Origin: Mycolicibacterium gilvum
GTDB lineage: Bacteria; Actinomycetota; Actinomycetes; Mycobacteriales; Mycobacteriaceae
Length of the DNA: 64,000 nucleotides
Assembly (NCBI RefSeq): GCF_900454025.1
Contig: NZ_UGQM01000001.1
Location: 2,108,001 to 2,172,000, forward strand
Direction: 5' to 3'
Position numbers and translations under genes: made by a program. Positions within the stretch are counted from its first letter, which is position 1. Each line of letters begins with the position of its first letter. Below, in pieces: positions 36,207 through 46,771 of this stretch. Below the pieces are notes generated by a model that saw only the letters and a program-made list of their open reading frames with translations, had not been told where the DNA came from and did no database searches.

Positions 36207-39200
36207 ATGCATCTGAAGAGTCTGACGCTGAAGGGCTTCAAGTCCTTCGCCTCGCCGACGACTCTTCGCTTCGAACCGGGGATCACCTGTGTGGTCGGGC
36301 CCAACGGCTCGGGCAAGTCCAATGTCGTCGACGCGCTCACCTGGGTGATGGGCGAGCAGGGGGCCAAGACGCTGCGCGGCGGCAAGATGGAGGACGTCAT
36401 CTTCGCCGGCACCTCCTCGCGGGCCCCGCTGGGCCGCGCCGAGGTCACGCTGACGATCGACAACTCCGACAACGCGCTGCCCATCGAGTACTCCGAGGTG
36501 TCGATCACCCGGCGCATGTTCCGCGACGGGGCGGGGGAGTACGAAATCAACGGCAGCCGTTGCCGTTTGGCCGATGTCCAGGAGCTGCTGAGCGATTCCG
36601 GCATCGGCCGGGAGATGCACGTGATCGTCGGCCAGGGCAAGCTCTCGGAGATCCTCGAATCCCGTCCGGAGGACCGCCGTGCGTTCATCGAGGAGGCCGC
36701 CGGCGTCCTCAAGCACCGCAAGCGCAAGGAAAAGGCGGTCCGCAAGCTCGACTCGATGGCAGCCAACCTGGCGCGGCTGACCGACCTGACCACCGAGCTG
36801 CGCCGCCAGCTCAAGCCGCTGGGCCGCCAGGCCGAGATGGCCCGGCGCGCCCAGACCATCCAGGCCGACCTGCGCGATGCCCGGCTGCGGCTGGCCGCCG
36901 ACGACCTGGTGGCCCGCAAGGCCGAGTTCGACGACACCGATCAGGCCGAGACCACCCTGCGCCGCGAGCACGACGAGCTCACCGAGCGGCTGCAGGAGCG
37001 GGCGGCCGAGCTCGACGCCCACGAGACCGCGGTCGAGGACCTCAGCGAACGGGCCGACGCCGCCCAACAGCGCTGGTTCCGGCTCTCCGCCCTCGCCGAA
37101 CGGGTCAGCGCGACCGTCCGGATCGCCAGCGAGCGTGCCCAGCACCTCGACGGGGACCCGGATTTCTCGGCGGGACCCGATCCCGACGAGCTCGAAGCGC
37201 AGGCCGACGCCGTCGCCGAACAGGAACAGCAGCTGCTCGACGAGCTCGCCGAATCCCAGGAGCGTCTGGAGGCGGCCCGTGAGGAGCTCGCCGAACGCGA
37301 GCAGGCAGCCGCCGAGGCCGAGCGCGCCCACATGGCCGCGGCCCGCGCCGAGGCCGACCGGCGCGAGGGGCTCGCCCGGCTGTCCGGCCAGGTCGACACC
37401 ATGCGCACCCGCGTCGAATCCGTCGACGAGACCGTGGCCCGTCTCACCGCGAACATCGACGACGCCGCCGCCCGCGCCCAGCTGACGCAGGCCGAGTTCG
37501 AGACGGTGCAGGCCCGGGTCGGTGAGCTCGACGCCGGTGAGGTCGGCCTCGACGAACACCACGATCGCAGCGTGGCGGCACTGCGGCTGGCCGACGAACG
37601 CGTCGCCGAACTGCTCGCCGCCGAGCGGGCCGCGGAACGTCAGGTCGCTTCTTTGCAGGCACGGATCGATGCGCTGTCGGTCGGGCTCGACCGTCGCGAC
37701 GGAGCGGCATGGCTCCAGGAGAACCACAGCGGTGCCGGACTTTTCGGCTCCATCGCGAACCTGGTCAAGGTGCGGGCCGGCCACGAGGCGGCCATCGCGG
37801 CGGTGCTGGGCGCCGCCGCGGACGCGCTGGCCGCCGAGGACTTCGGTGCCGCGCGCGCAGCGGTGGCCGCGCTGAAGGAGTCGGACGGCGGCCGGGCCGC
37901 GCTGGTGCTGGGGGACTGGCCGGCTCAGGAGGCGGTGACGGGTCAGCTGCCCGCCGGCGCCGCATGGGCGGTCGACCTCGTCGAGCCCGCGGACCGGGTG
38001 CGCGGCGCCGTCACCGCGATGCTGTCCGGGGTCGCAGTGGTCGAAAACCTGACCGCGGCACTGGATCTCGTTGCCGCGCAACCCAGGTTGCGCGCTGTGA
38101 CCGCCGACGGCGACCTGGTGGGCGCCGGCTGGGTCAGCGGTGGGTCGGACCGCAAACCGAGCACCCTGGAGATCCAGTCAGAGGTCGACAGGGCCCGTTC
38201 GGAGTTGGTCGACGCGGAGCGGCGGACCGGGGAGTTGTCGGCGGCCCTGTCCGGAGCGCTGGCAGAACAGGCCGCGCGTCAGGATGCCGCGGAGCACGCC
38301 CTGGCCGCGCTGAACGAATCCGACGCGGCGATCTCGGCGATCTACGAGCAGCTCGGCCGGCTCGGGCAGGATGCGCGAGCGGCCGACGACGAATGGCAGC
38401 GCCTCATCAGGCAGCGCGACGAGATGGAGGCCGGACGCAACCGCACCGTCTCGGAGCTGGCCGAGCTCGAGCTGCGGCTGCAGAACGCGCAGCAGGAGCC
38501 GATGTTCGACGCCGAGGTCGTCGACCGGACGGAGTTCACCGCCGCCGCCGAGGCGGCCCGATCCGCGGAGGTGGAGGCGCGGCTGTCCGTGCGGACCGCC
38601 GAGGAACGCGCCAATGCCGTTCGGGGCCGGGCGGATTCGCTGCGCCGCGCCGCGGTGGCCGAGCGCGAGGCGCGGGTGCGCGCGCAACGTGCCCGGGAGG
38701 CGCGCGTGCATGCCGCGGCCGTCGCAGCCGCGGTCGCCGAGTCGGGGCGGGCCGTCGCGCAGCGACTCGCCGACGCGGTGTCGGTCGCCTCGCGGATCAG
38801 GGACGAGGTCGCCGCGGAGCGTCAGGTGCGTGCCGGCGCGCTGACGAAGGCGCGCGAGGAGGTCAACGAACTCACCGCGCGGATCACCGCCCTGACCGAC
38901 GCGCTGCACCGTGACGAAGTCGCCAAAGCCCAAGCGGCACTTCGCATCGAGCAGCTCGAGCAACAGGTCCTGGAGCAGTTCGGCATGGCCGTGGCCGATC
39001 TCGTCGCCGAGTACGGGCCCGACGTCGCCCTGCCGCCCTCGGAGCTGGAGATGGCCGAGTACGAGCAGGCCAGGGAGCGCGGCGAGCAGGTCACCGCGCC
39101 CGCGCCGATGCCGTACGACCGGCCCACCCAGGAGCGGCGGGCCAAGCGTGCCGAGCGGGAACTCAAAGAGCTGGGACGGGTGAATCCTCTTGCGCTGGAA

Positions 39201-39791
39201 GAGTTCGCGGCGCTGGAGGAGCGCTACAACTTCCTGTCGACCCAACTCGAGGACGTCAAAGCCGCCCGCAAGGATCTGCTCGACGTGATCGCCGATGTCG
39301 ACACCCGCATCCTGCAGGTCTTCACCGAGGCCTACATGGATGTGGAGCGGGAGTTCACGCAGGTGTTCTCGACGCTGTTCCCCGGTGGTGAGGGACGGCT
39401 GCTGCTGACCAACCCGTCGGACATGCTGACCACCGGTATCGAGGTCGAGGCCCGTCCGCCCGGTAAGAAGATCAAGCGGCTCTCGCTGCTCTCGGGCGGG
39501 GAGAAGTCGCTGACGGCGGTGGCGATGCTGGTCGCGATCTTCCGTGCGCGGCCCTCACCGTTCTACGTGATGGACGAGGTCGAGGCGGCGCTCGACGACG
39601 TGAACCTGCGCCGGCTGATCAGCCTGTTCGAGCAGCTCCGTGAGCGATCGCAGTTGATCGTGATCACCCACCAGAAGCCGACGATGGAGGTCGCCGACGC
39701 GTTGTACGGCGTCACCATGCAGGGCGACGGCATCACGACGGTGATCTCGCAGCGGATGCGGGGTCAGGAACTGGTCACCAGCTCGTCCTGA
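36207..39791 (+). CDS. smc: Chromosome segregation ATPase SMC
   Basis: 1194 aa from ATG 36207. The frame is open upstream through acyP, but the family begins [18 protein letters not shown]. Walker A is [19 protein letters not shown]. Long coiled coils (about 170-500 and 660-1010) flank a hinge near residues 515-640 ([19 protein letters not shown]). The C-terminal head has [17 protein letters not shown] and Walker [14 protein letters not shown]. With ScpA/ScpB it organises and segregates the chromosome. The gene is complete and of normal length. Confidence 0.97.
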   Translation: MHLKSLTLKGFKSFASPTTLRFEPGITCVVGPNGSGKSNVVDALTWVMGEQGAKTLRGGKMEDVIFAGTSSRAPLGRAEVTLTIDNSDNALPIEYSEVSITRRMFRDGAGEYEINGSRCRLADVQELLSDSGIGREMHVIVGQGKLSEILESRPEDRRAFIEEAAGVLKHRKRKEKAVRKLDSMAANLARLTDLTTELRRQLKPLGRQAEMARRAQTIQADLRDARLRLAADDLVARKAEFDDTDQAETTLRREHDELTERLQERAAELDAHETAVEDLSERADAAQQRWFRLSALAERVSATVRIASERAQHLDGDPDFSAGPDPDELEAQADAVAEQEQQLLDELAESQERLEAAREELAEREQAAAEAERAHMAAARAEADRREGLARLSGQVDTMRTRVESVDETVARLTANIDDAAARAQLTQAEFETVQARVGELDAGEVGLDEHHDRSVAALRLADERVAELLAAERAAERQVASLQARIDALSVGLDRRDGAAWLQENHSGAGLFGSIANLVKVRAGHEAAIAAVLGAAADALAAEDFGAARAAVAALKESDGGRAALVLGDWPAQEAVTGQLPAGAAWAVDLVEPADRVRGAVTAMLSGVAVVENLTAALDLVAAQPRLRAVTADGDLVGAGWVSGGSDRKPSTLEIQSEVDRARSELVDAERRTGELSAALSGALAEQAARQDAAEHALAALNESDAAISAIYEQLGRLGQDARAADDEWQRLIRQRDEMEAGRNRTVSELAELELRLQNAQQEPMFDAEVVDRTEFTAAAEAARSAEVEARLSVRTAEERANAVRGRADSLRRAAVAEREARVRAQRAREARVHAAAVAAAVAESGRAVAQRLADAVSVASRIRDEVAAERQVRAGALTKAREEVNELTARITALTDALHRDEVAKAQAALRIEQLEQQVLEQFGMAVADLVAEYGPDVALPPSELEMAEYEQARERGEQVTAPAPMPYDRPTQERRAKRAERELKELGRVNPLALEEFAALEERYNFLSTQLEDVKAARKDLLDVIADVDTRILQVFTEAYMDVEREFTQVFSTLFPGGEGRLLLTNPSDMLTTGIEVEARPPGKKIKRLSLLSGGEKSLTAVAMLVAIFRARPSPFYVMDEVEAALDDVNLRRLISLFEQLRERSQLIVITHQKPTMEVADALYGVTMQGDGITTVISQRMRGQELVTSSS

Positions 39792-39797
39792 GACCGC

Positions 39798-40826
39798 TCA
39801 GGGCAGTTCGGTGACGCCGCGCTCGCGCAGTGCCGACAGGTTCGCCGCGCCACTGCCGTGCAGGCACACCAACAGCTCGTCGATGAATCGCTGCAGCCAG
39901 TCGACGACGGCGCCGACGGATTCGACGGCGGGTGCCAGCAGCGGTCGCGCGATGGCCACCACCTCGGCGCCCATCGCGAGCGCCTTCGCGGCGTCCATAC
40001 CGGTGCGGATCCCCCCGGACGCGACCAGCGGCACGTCGGGCAGAATTCCCCGCACCTCCGTAAGCGCCTGGGCCGTCGGGATGCCCCACTCGGCGAGGGC
40101 GGGGTAGCGCACCTCGCCGTAGCGGACGAACTGCTCGATCCGGGCCCAGGACGTGCCGCCCGCACCGGCCACGTCGACGGCGGCGACCGGACAGTCGACG
40201 AGCTGAGCAGCCGCCGACGCGCCGATCCCGTGGCCCACCTCCTTGAGCATCACGGGGTACCCGAGGGAGTCCACGACCTCGCGCAGCCGGCTCATGGAGC
40301 CCGAGAAGTCCGTGTCGCCGTTGTGCTGCATCGCCTCCTGCAGCGGGTTGGTGTGCACGGCGAGACCGTTGGCGCCGACGCGGTCCAGTGCCGCGGCCAG
40401 CGCGGGCACCATCGAGGGCTGCAGTTGCGCCAGCCCGATGTTGCCGATCACCAGAACGTCGGGGGCGACCCCGCGGACGTCGAAGCTCTCGGCGGCCACC
40501 GCGTCGTCGATCATCACCCGCTGCGACCCGAGCATCATGCCGACCCCGAGTTGCTGGGCGGCCTCGGCGAGGTTGCGGTTGATGATCCCCGAGAGCGCCG
40601 CGCCGCCGGTCATCGCGCCGATCAGCACCGGTGCGCGCAACCGGGAACCCATGAATTCCGTGCCGAGGTCCACGCTGTGCAGGTCGGTCTGGGTCAGCGC
40701 GTTATAAGGAAGCTGATAGCGCTCGAAACCGGTGGTCAGTGTCTGGTAGTCGACCGGGTCGGTCAGGCAGACGTCGATGTGGCGCCGCTTGCGGTGCTGC
40801 AGCGCTGATGCGGGGTCGGGCGTCAC
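39798..40826 (-). CDS. fni: Type 2 isopentenyl-diphosphate delta-isomerase (FMN-dependent)
   Basis: 342 aa IDI-2. It interconverts IPP and DMAPP using reduced FMN. The N-terminal [29 protein letters not shown] (FMN binding), [26 protein letters not shown] (substrate and Mg residues), [14 protein letters not shown] and [17 protein letters not shown] are all present. It lies on the minus strand between smc and ftsY, which are adjacent in M. tuberculosis. No carotenoid or mevalonate genes are near it. Its start is 28 bases from the divergent ftsY start. Confidence 0.94.
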   Translation of the reverse strand: MTPDPASALQHRKRRHIDVCLTDPVDYQTLTTGFERYQLPYNALTQTDLHSVDLGTEFMGSRLRAPVLIGAMTGGAALSGIINRNLAEAAQQLGVGMMLGSQRVMIDDAVAAESFDVRGVAPDVLVIGNIGLAQLQPSMVPALAAALDRVGANGLAVHTNPLQEAMQHNGDTDFSGSMSRLREVVDSLGYPVMLKEVGHGIGASAAAQLVDCPVAAVDVAGAGGTSWARIEQFVRYGEVRYPALAEWGIPTAQALTEVRGILPDVPLVASGGIRTGMDAAKALAMGAEVVAIARPLLAPAVESVGAVVDWLQRFIDELLVCLHGSGAANLSALRERGVTELP

Positions 40827-40854
40827 CGGTCAGACCCCCTGCGACAATGTGACG

Positions 40855-42246
40855 GTGAGTGAGGGTCTCTGGATCGCGATCGCGGTCATCGCTGTTCTGC
40901 TGGTAGTCGCGCTCGTCGTCGGGTTGGTGCGGTATCGCCGCCGCCAGATCAAGCTGTCGGCTCCGGACACTGCCACTCCCGTCGATCGCTCGGGCGGCTA
41001 TACCGCCTCGTCAAGTATCACGTTCACCCAGTCGGCGCCGGTGAAGGAACCGCCGGCTCCACCGAAGGAGCCGCAACGCCCACGGCGTCTGGACACCACC
41101 GGTCTACCCGCCGTCGGCGATGATGCCACCATTCCGCGCGATGCGCCGAAACGCCCCATCGCCGATGTCCGCCTGCCCGAACCGCCGGTCGTGGAGCCCG
41201 CGCCCGCTCCCGCGCCGCCGGAGCCCGTCGCAGAACCCGAGCCCCTCCCAGAAATCCAGGTCCCCGAGCCCGTCGCAGAGCCGGAGCAGGTCACCGAGGC
41301 GCCCGCTCCCGACATCGACGCGATCGCCCCGACCGAAGGCCGCCTGGACCGCCTGCGCGGACGCCTCGCCAAGTCTCAGAACACGCTGGGCCGCAGCATG
41401 CTCGGCCTCATCGGCGGCGGCGACCTCGACGAGGACTCGTGGGAAGAGGTCGAGGACACCCTGCTGATCGCCGACCTCGGGCCCGTGGTCACCGAGTCGG
41501 TCGTCACCGCGCTGCGGGCCAAGATGGCCAGCAGCAAGGTGCGCACCGAGGCCGATGCCCGCGCGGTGCTGCGCGAGGTGCTGATCGCCGAGCTGCAGCC
41601 TGACCTCGACCGTGCGATCAGGGCGCTGCCGCATGCCGACAAGCCGTCGGTGCTACTGGTCGTCGGGGTCAACGGCACCGGTAAGACGACGACGGTCGGC
41701 AAGCTCGCCCGGGTCCTGGTCGCCGACGGGCGCCGGGTCGTCCTGGGCGCCGCGGACACGTTCCGCGCCGCCGCCGCCGACCAACTCCAGTCCTGGGCAT
41801 CGCGGGTCGGCGCGCAGGTGGTCCGAGGACCCGAGGGGGCCGACCCCGCGTCGGTCGCGTTCGACGCCGTCGACACCGGGATCGCCTCGGGTGCCGATGT
41901 GGTCGTGGTCGACACCGCGGGCCGGCTGCACACCAAGACCGGGCTGATGGACGAGCTGGGCAAGGTCAAGCGCGTGGTGAGCAAGCGGGCCGAGGTCGAC
42001 GAGGTGCTGCTGGTGCTCGACGCGACGATCGGGCAGAACAGCCTCCCGCAGGCGCGGGTGTTCGCCGAGGCCGTCGACATCACGGGCGTCGTCCTGACGA
42101 AGCTGGACGGCACGGCCAAGGGCGGCATCGTGTTCCGGGTGCAACAGGAACTCGGGGTGCCGGTCAAGCTCGTCGGCCTCGGGGAGGGGCCCGACGACCT
42201 CGCCCCGTTCGAGCCCGCCGCGTTCGTCGACGCCCTGCTCGGCTGA
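40855..42246 (+). CDS. ftsY: Signal recognition particle receptor FtsY
   Basis: 463 aa from GTG 40855. The actinobacterial form has an N-terminal membrane helix (LWIAIAVIAVLLVVALVVGLV) and then a long Pro/Glu-rich linker to about residue 160. The NG domain follows: GVNGTGKTTTVGKLARV (G1), AADTFRAAAADQL, VVDTAGRLHTKTGL and LTKLDGTAKGGIV. It docks the SRP-ribosome complex and hydrolyses GTP with Ffh, which is also encoded in this window (46.8 kb). A second GTG at 40849 is possible. Confidence 0.96.
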   Translation: MSEGLWIAIAVIAVLLVVALVVGLVRYRRRQIKLSAPDTATPVDRSGGYTASSSITFTQSAPVKEPPAPPKEPQRPRRLDTTGLPAVGDDATIPRDAPKRPIADVRLPEPPVVEPAPAPAPPEPVAEPEPLPEIQVPEPVAEPEQVTEAPAPDIDAIAPTEGRLDRLRGRLAKSQNTLGRSMLGLIGGGDLDEDSWEEVEDTLLIADLGPVVTESVVTALRAKMASSKVRTEADARAVLREVLIAELQPDLDRAIRALPHADKPSVLLVVGVNGTGKTTTVGKLARVLVADGRRVVLGAADTFRAAAADQLQSWASRVGAQVVRGPEGADPASVAFDAVDTGIASGADVVVVDTAGRLHTKTGLMDELGKVKRVVSKRAEVDEVLLVLDATIGQNSLPQARVFAEAVDITGVVLTKLDGTAKGGIVFRVQQELGVPVKLVGLGEGPDDLAPFEPAAFVDALLG

Positions 42247-42291
42247 CCTCGATGAGGCCGGCGGACAGCACATTTGTGCTGGTCGAGCCGG

Positions 42292-42341
42292 GTGAAACAT
42301 GAGCGTAACGACTTAGGCGTGTCCGTTCACCTGGGTGAAAC
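42292..42341 (+). promoter_or_regulatory. Two GlnR-like boxes upstream of amt
   Basis: GTGAAAC-atgagc-GTAAC (42292-42309) and GTTCAC-ctgggt-GAAAC (42325-42341) fit the mycobacterial GlnR pattern of AC-n6-GnAAC half-sites, the second almost exactly. They lie about 90-140 bases before the amt start. GlnR activates ammonium uptake genes under nitrogen limitation. Binding here is inferred from motif and position. Confidence 0.65.
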
Positions 42342-42430
42342 ACAACAGAATCACAGGTGAAACGCTTGCCAAAGAGTCTCTTCGGGAGGCCGATCATGAT
42401 CGGCCGTCATCCCAAGGAGGTTCACACAAA

Positions 42431-43783
42431 GTGCTTTTAGCCTTGCCAGACGAAGCGTTTCTGCCGTTTGGGCCCGAGGGCCTGAGCGCCGGAGATACGG
42501 CGTGGGTGCTCACGTCGGCGGCGCTGGTGTTGCTCATGACACCGGGCCTGGCGTTCTTCTACGGTGGTCTGTCCCGCCAGAAGTCCGTCCTCAACATGAT
42601 GATGATGTCGTTCGGCTCGATGGGCGTCGTCAGCGTCATCTACGTGCTGTGGGGATACTCGATGTCCTTCGCCTCAGCACACACCGGTGAGAGCGACTTC
42701 TTCGGGGTCTTCGACAATCCGTTCTCGCTCTTCGGCGTCAGCCAGCTGACCGAGGTCCGCGAGATCGGCGGTGTCGACACGTTCGTCTCCGGCGGCTTCG
42801 GCACGGTGCCCGCCATCGTCTGGGTGGCCTTCCAGCTCACCTTCGCCGTCATCACCGTCGCGCTGATCAGCGGTGCGGTGGCCGAGCGGATGAAGTTCGG
42901 CACCTGGCTGGTGTTCGGCGGCATCTGGGTCACGCTGGTGTACTTCCCTCTGGCGCACATGGTTTGGGGTGGCGGCCTGCTCTCGGGTGCCGAAGACGGC
43001 ATCGCCGCAAAGCTTTTCGGCGTCGACGAGGAAGGCGCGGCCAACGTCTCGCCGATCGACTTCGCCGGTGGCACCGTGGTCCACATCAACGCCGGCATGG
43101 CGGCACTGGTTCTGGCGATCCTGCTCGGCAAGCGGGCCGGTTTCGGACGGACCCCGTACCGCCCGCACAACATTCCGTTCGTGATGCTGGGCGCCGCGCT
43201 GCTGTGGTTCGGCTGGTTCGGCTTCAACGTGGGCTCCGAAGGTGCCGCCGACATGCTGGCCGGCTCGGTGTGGGTGAACACCACCGCCGCCACCGCGGCA
43301 GCGATGCTGGGCTGGCTGCTCGTCGAGCGCATCCGGGACGGTCACGCCACCAGCGTGGGTGCCGCATCGGGCATCGTCGCCGGCCTGGTCGCGATCACAC
43401 CGGCGTGTGGATCGCTGTCGGCGATCGGCTCGCTGATCCTCGGCGCCGTCGCCGGTGTCCTCTCGGCTCTCGCGATCGCGCTGAAGTACAAGTTCGGCTA
43501 TGACGATTCGCTCGACGTCGTCGGCGTGCACCTCGTCGCAGGGCTGTGGGGCACCATCGGCATCGGTTTCCTCGCTCTTGAGACCGGCCTGTTCTACGGC
43601 GGCGGCTTCGAGCAGCTCGTCGTGCAGATTGTGATCGCACTGGTTGCCGTAGTGTTCACCGCAGTCATGACCGCCATCATCGCGTTCATCGTCAAGCCTC
43701 TGGGCTGGCGGGTGTCCAAGGAGGATGAGGACACTGGTATCGATGAGACCGAACACGCCGAAACGGCTTACGAGCTCGCCTGA
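42431..43783 (+). CDS. amt: Ammonium transporter Amt
   Basis: 450 aa from GTG 42431, chosen because AAGGAGG (42414-42420) lies 10 bases upstream; the frame opens at 42335. It has eleven predicted membrane helices. The Amt features are FFYGGLSRQKSVLNMM, GAVAERMKFGTWLVFGGIW, YFPLAHMVWGGG with the first pore His, HINAGMAALVLAILLG and DVVGVHLVAGLWGTIGIG with the second pore His. It imports ammonium. It is first in amt-glnB-glnD, 36 bases before glnB, the usual actinobacterial arrangement. Confidence 0.97.
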   Translation: MLLALPDEAFLPFGPEGLSAGDTAWVLTSAALVLLMTPGLAFFYGGLSRQKSVLNMMMMSFGSMGVVSVIYVLWGYSMSFASAHTGESDFFGVFDNPFSLFGVSQLTEVREIGGVDTFVSGGFGTVPAIVWVAFQLTFAVITVALISGAVAERMKFGTWLVFGGIWVTLVYFPLAHMVWGGGLLSGAEDGIAAKLFGVDEEGAANVSPIDFAGGTVVHINAGMAALVLAILLGKRAGFGRTPYRPHNIPFVMLGAALLWFGWFGFNVGSEGAADMLAGSVWVNTTAATAAAMLGWLLVERIRDGHATSVGAASGIVAGLVAITPACGSLSAIGSLILGAVAGVLSALAIALKYKFGYDDSLDVVGVHLVAGLWGTIGIGFLALETGLFYGGGFEQLVVQIVIALVAVVFTAVMTAIIAFIVKPLGWRVSKEDEDTGIDETEHAETAYELA

Positions 43784-43816
43784 CCGGCGACAATTTCATC
43801 GGAAGGGATCATCTAA

Positions 43817-44158
<342 letters not shown>

Positions 44159-44239
44159 GCCGTATCGCGCAGTGAGAGGTCATCTCCCGGCGCTTGCGCC
44201 GCGTGAGTACTGGATCGTCAAGTGCCGGGAGGACAACTC

Positions 44240-46714
44240 ATGAAGGATTCGACATCGAAGCCCGCCGCCGGCGCCTCCCGTTGGGAGCGTCCGGCGGCGG
44301 TTTCGTCCCGTCCCGCAACAGATCTCGTCGCAGCCGCGGAGCAGCTGCTCGCAGGTGGCGCCCGGCCGCTCGACTCGGCCGCGTTACGCGACGCGCTCCT
44401 GGACCTGCACGACTTCTGGCTCACCACGAAGGCGACCGAGATCGGTATCACCGCCACCAGTGGCTTCGCGATCGTCGCGACCGGTGGTCTGGGCCGGGGT
44501 GAGCTGCTGCCGTACTCGGACCTGGATCTGATGCTGCTGCACGACAACATGCCGGCCGAGATCGTCGGCGAGGTTGCCGAGTTGCTCTGGTATCCGTTGT
44601 GGGACGCCAATATTCGACTCGACCACAGCGTCCGTACGGTGCCGGAGGCGCTTCGGGTGGCCGGTGAGGACATCTCTGCCGGGCTGGCCATGCTCGAGGC
44701 CCGCCACATCGCCGGGGACGCGGATCTGTCGTCGTTGCTCATCGGGGGCGCGCGACGGCAGTGGCGTACCGGAATAGCGCCCCGCTTCGAGGAACTCGTC
44801 GAGCACGCCCGGGCGCGCTGGCAGCGCAGTGGAGAGATCGCCCATCGTGCCGAACCGGATCTGAAGTGCGGCCGCGGCGGGCTGCGTGACGTGCAGCTGC
44901 TCAACGCGCTGGCGATCGCCCAACTCGCCGACGTCTATCCCAGCCGCTCACTGGCCTCGCCGACCGAAACCCTGGGCGAAGCCAACCTGGCCCTGCTCAA
45001 CGTCCGCACCGAGCTGCACCGGGTGGCCGGCCGGGGACGCGAGCTGCTGCTGGCCCAGCACGCCGACGAGATCGGCGCCTCGCTGCGCATCGGCGACCGG
45101 TTCGACCTCGCGCGCACCCTGTCCGACGCAGCGCGCACCGTGAGTTACTACGTCGACGCCGGAATCCGCACTGCGGCAAACTCATTGCCACGGCGCGGGC
45201 TGGCCTCGCTGCGCCGGCCGGTGCGGCGCCCGCTCGACGAAGGGGTCATCGAATTCGCCGGCGAGGTGATCCTGGCGCGCGATGCCCGCCCCGAACGCGA
45301 CCCCGGCCTGATCCTGCGCGTGGCCGCGGCGTCGGCGACCACAGGCCTGCCGATCGCAGGATCGACCCTGAGTCGGCTGGTGGAGGCCGCGCCGGAACTG
45401 CGCACGCCGTGGCCGAGGCAGGCGCTCAAGGACCTCCTGGTGATGCTCGCCGCGGGGCCGTCGGCGGTCGGCACCATCGAGGCGCTCGACCGCACCGGAC
45501 TGTGGGGCCGGCTGTTCCCGGAATGGGGTGCCGTGCGCGACCTCCCGCCGCGCGACGTTGTCCACATCTGGACCGTCGACCGACATCTGGTCGAAACCGT
45601 CTCTCGAGCAAGTGCTTTCACCACCAGAGTGTCGCGTCCCGACCTGCTGCTGCTCGGTGCGCTGGTGCACGACATCGGCAAGGGGCGCGGCGGCGACCAC
45701 AGCGTCATCGGCGCAGAACTGGCCCATCAGATCGGCAGCAGGCTCGGCCTGTGGCCGTCGGACATCAAGATCCTCGCTCAGGTCGTCCGGCATCATCTGC
45801 TGCTGCCCCACACCGCGACGCGGCGCGACCTGCAGGACGCGGCGACCATCTCCGCCGTGGTCGACGCACTCGACGGCGACCCGGCGGTGCTGGAACTCCT
45901 GCACGTGCTGGCCGAGGCCGACTCACTGGCCACCGGGCCGGGGGTGTGGGGCGACTGGAAGGCCTCGCTGCTCGGCGAGCTGGTCCGCCGCTGCCGCATG
46001 GTGATGGCCGGCGAGCCGCTTCCGCATCCCGATCCCGTTGATCCGCGGTTCATCTCGCTGGCCGGGCAGGTCGGCGTGCACGTCGAGCTGACGCCCACCG
46101 ACACCCCGCACATCTATCAGGTGACGATGATCGCGCCGGACAGCCGAGGCGTGCTGTCGAAGGCCGCCGGGGTGATGGCCCTGAATTCCCTTCGGGTGCA
46201 CTCGGCGTCGGTCAACGGTCACGAGGGTTCGGCGATCAACAGTTTCGTCGTCTCGCCGCGCTTCGGGACACCCCCTGCGGCGGAACTGCTGCGCCAGCAG
46301 TTGATCCTGGCCATCGACGGCGAGCTCGACGTGATGGGAGCCCTGGAGAAGAAGGAAGCCGAGAGCGTCGCCACCGGCAGGGCGGGAGAGGTCAGGGCAG
46401 CCGTCCCGATCAACGCTCCGACCGCGCCGCCGAAGGTGTTGTGGCATGAGCCCTCAGGCTCCGGACACGTCGTCGCGGAGATCCGGGCCACCGACCGGAC
46501 GGGGCTGCTCGCGGTGCTCACCCGCGTCTTCGAGCGCGCCGGGGTGGACATCGCGTGGGCGAAGGTGACGACGATGGGCTCCTCGGTGATCGATGTGTTC
46601 GGGATCGTGCTGCCGGCCGGCGAGGACGCTGTCCGTGAGTCGCTGGAGAAGGAACTGTTGGCGGTGCTGCCCGCCCCGCCGCAGCCCAAACCGGTCCGCG
46701 AGGAGGCCAGCTGA
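44240..46714 (+). CDS. glnD: P-II uridylyl/adenylyltransferase GlnD
   Basis: 824 aa from ATG 44240 (GGGAGGA 6 bases upstream; a GTG at 44222 is in frame). Domains in order: nucleotidyltransferase with [20 protein letters not shown] and its Asp pair; a PII-transferase helical region ([15 protein letters not shown]); an HD hydrolase, [13 protein letters not shown]; and two C-terminal ACT domains ([19 protein letters not shown] and [19 protein letters not shown]) that sense glutamine. In actinobacteria it adenylylates and de-adenylylates P-II. It ends the operon. Confidence 0.96.
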   Translation: MKDSTSKPAAGASRWERPAAVSSRPATDLVAAAEQLLAGGARPLDSAALRDALLDLHDFWLTTKATEIGITATSGFAIVATGGLGRGELLPYSDLDLMLLHDNMPAEIVGEVAELLWYPLWDANIRLDHSVRTVPEALRVAGEDISAGLAMLEARHIAGDADLSSLLIGGARRQWRTGIAPRFEELVEHARARWQRSGEIAHRAEPDLKCGRGGLRDVQLLNALAIAQLADVYPSRSLASPTETLGEANLALLNVRTELHRVAGRGRELLLAQHADEIGASLRIGDRFDLARTLSDAARTVSYYVDAGIRTAANSLPRRGLASLRRPVRRPLDEGVIEFAGEVILARDARPERDPGLILRVAAASATTGLPIAGSTLSRLVEAAPELRTPWPRQALKDLLVMLAAGPSAVGTIEALDRTGLWGRLFPEWGAVRDLPPRDVVHIWTVDRHLVETVSRASAFTTRVSRPDLLLLGALVHDIGKGRGGDHSVIGAELAHQIGSRLGLWPSDIKILAQVVRHHLLLPHTATRRDLQDAATISAVVDALDGDPAVLELLHVLAEADSLATGPGVWGDWKASLLGELVRRCRMVMAGEPLPHPDPVDPRFISLAGQVGVHVELTPTDTPHIYQVTMIAPDSRGVLSKAAGVMALNSLRVHSASVNGHEGSAINSFVVSPRFGTPPAAELLRQQLILAIDGELDVMGALEKKEAESVATGRAGEVRAAVPINAPTAPPKVLWHEPSGSGHVVAEIRATDRTGLLAVLTRVFERAGVDIAWAKVTTMGSSVIDVFGIVLPAGEDAVRESLEKELLAVLPAPPQPKPVREEAS

Positions 46715-46771
46715 GCCGGACTGCCCAGCGTTGCCGGAACCCCGACGACCGCCCGCGATAGGCTTGGCCAC

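Noticed and set aside
36129..38081. 650-codon minus-strand open frame opposite smc
   Set aside because: It is an antisense shadow of smc, with low-complexity Leu/Gly/Asp composition.
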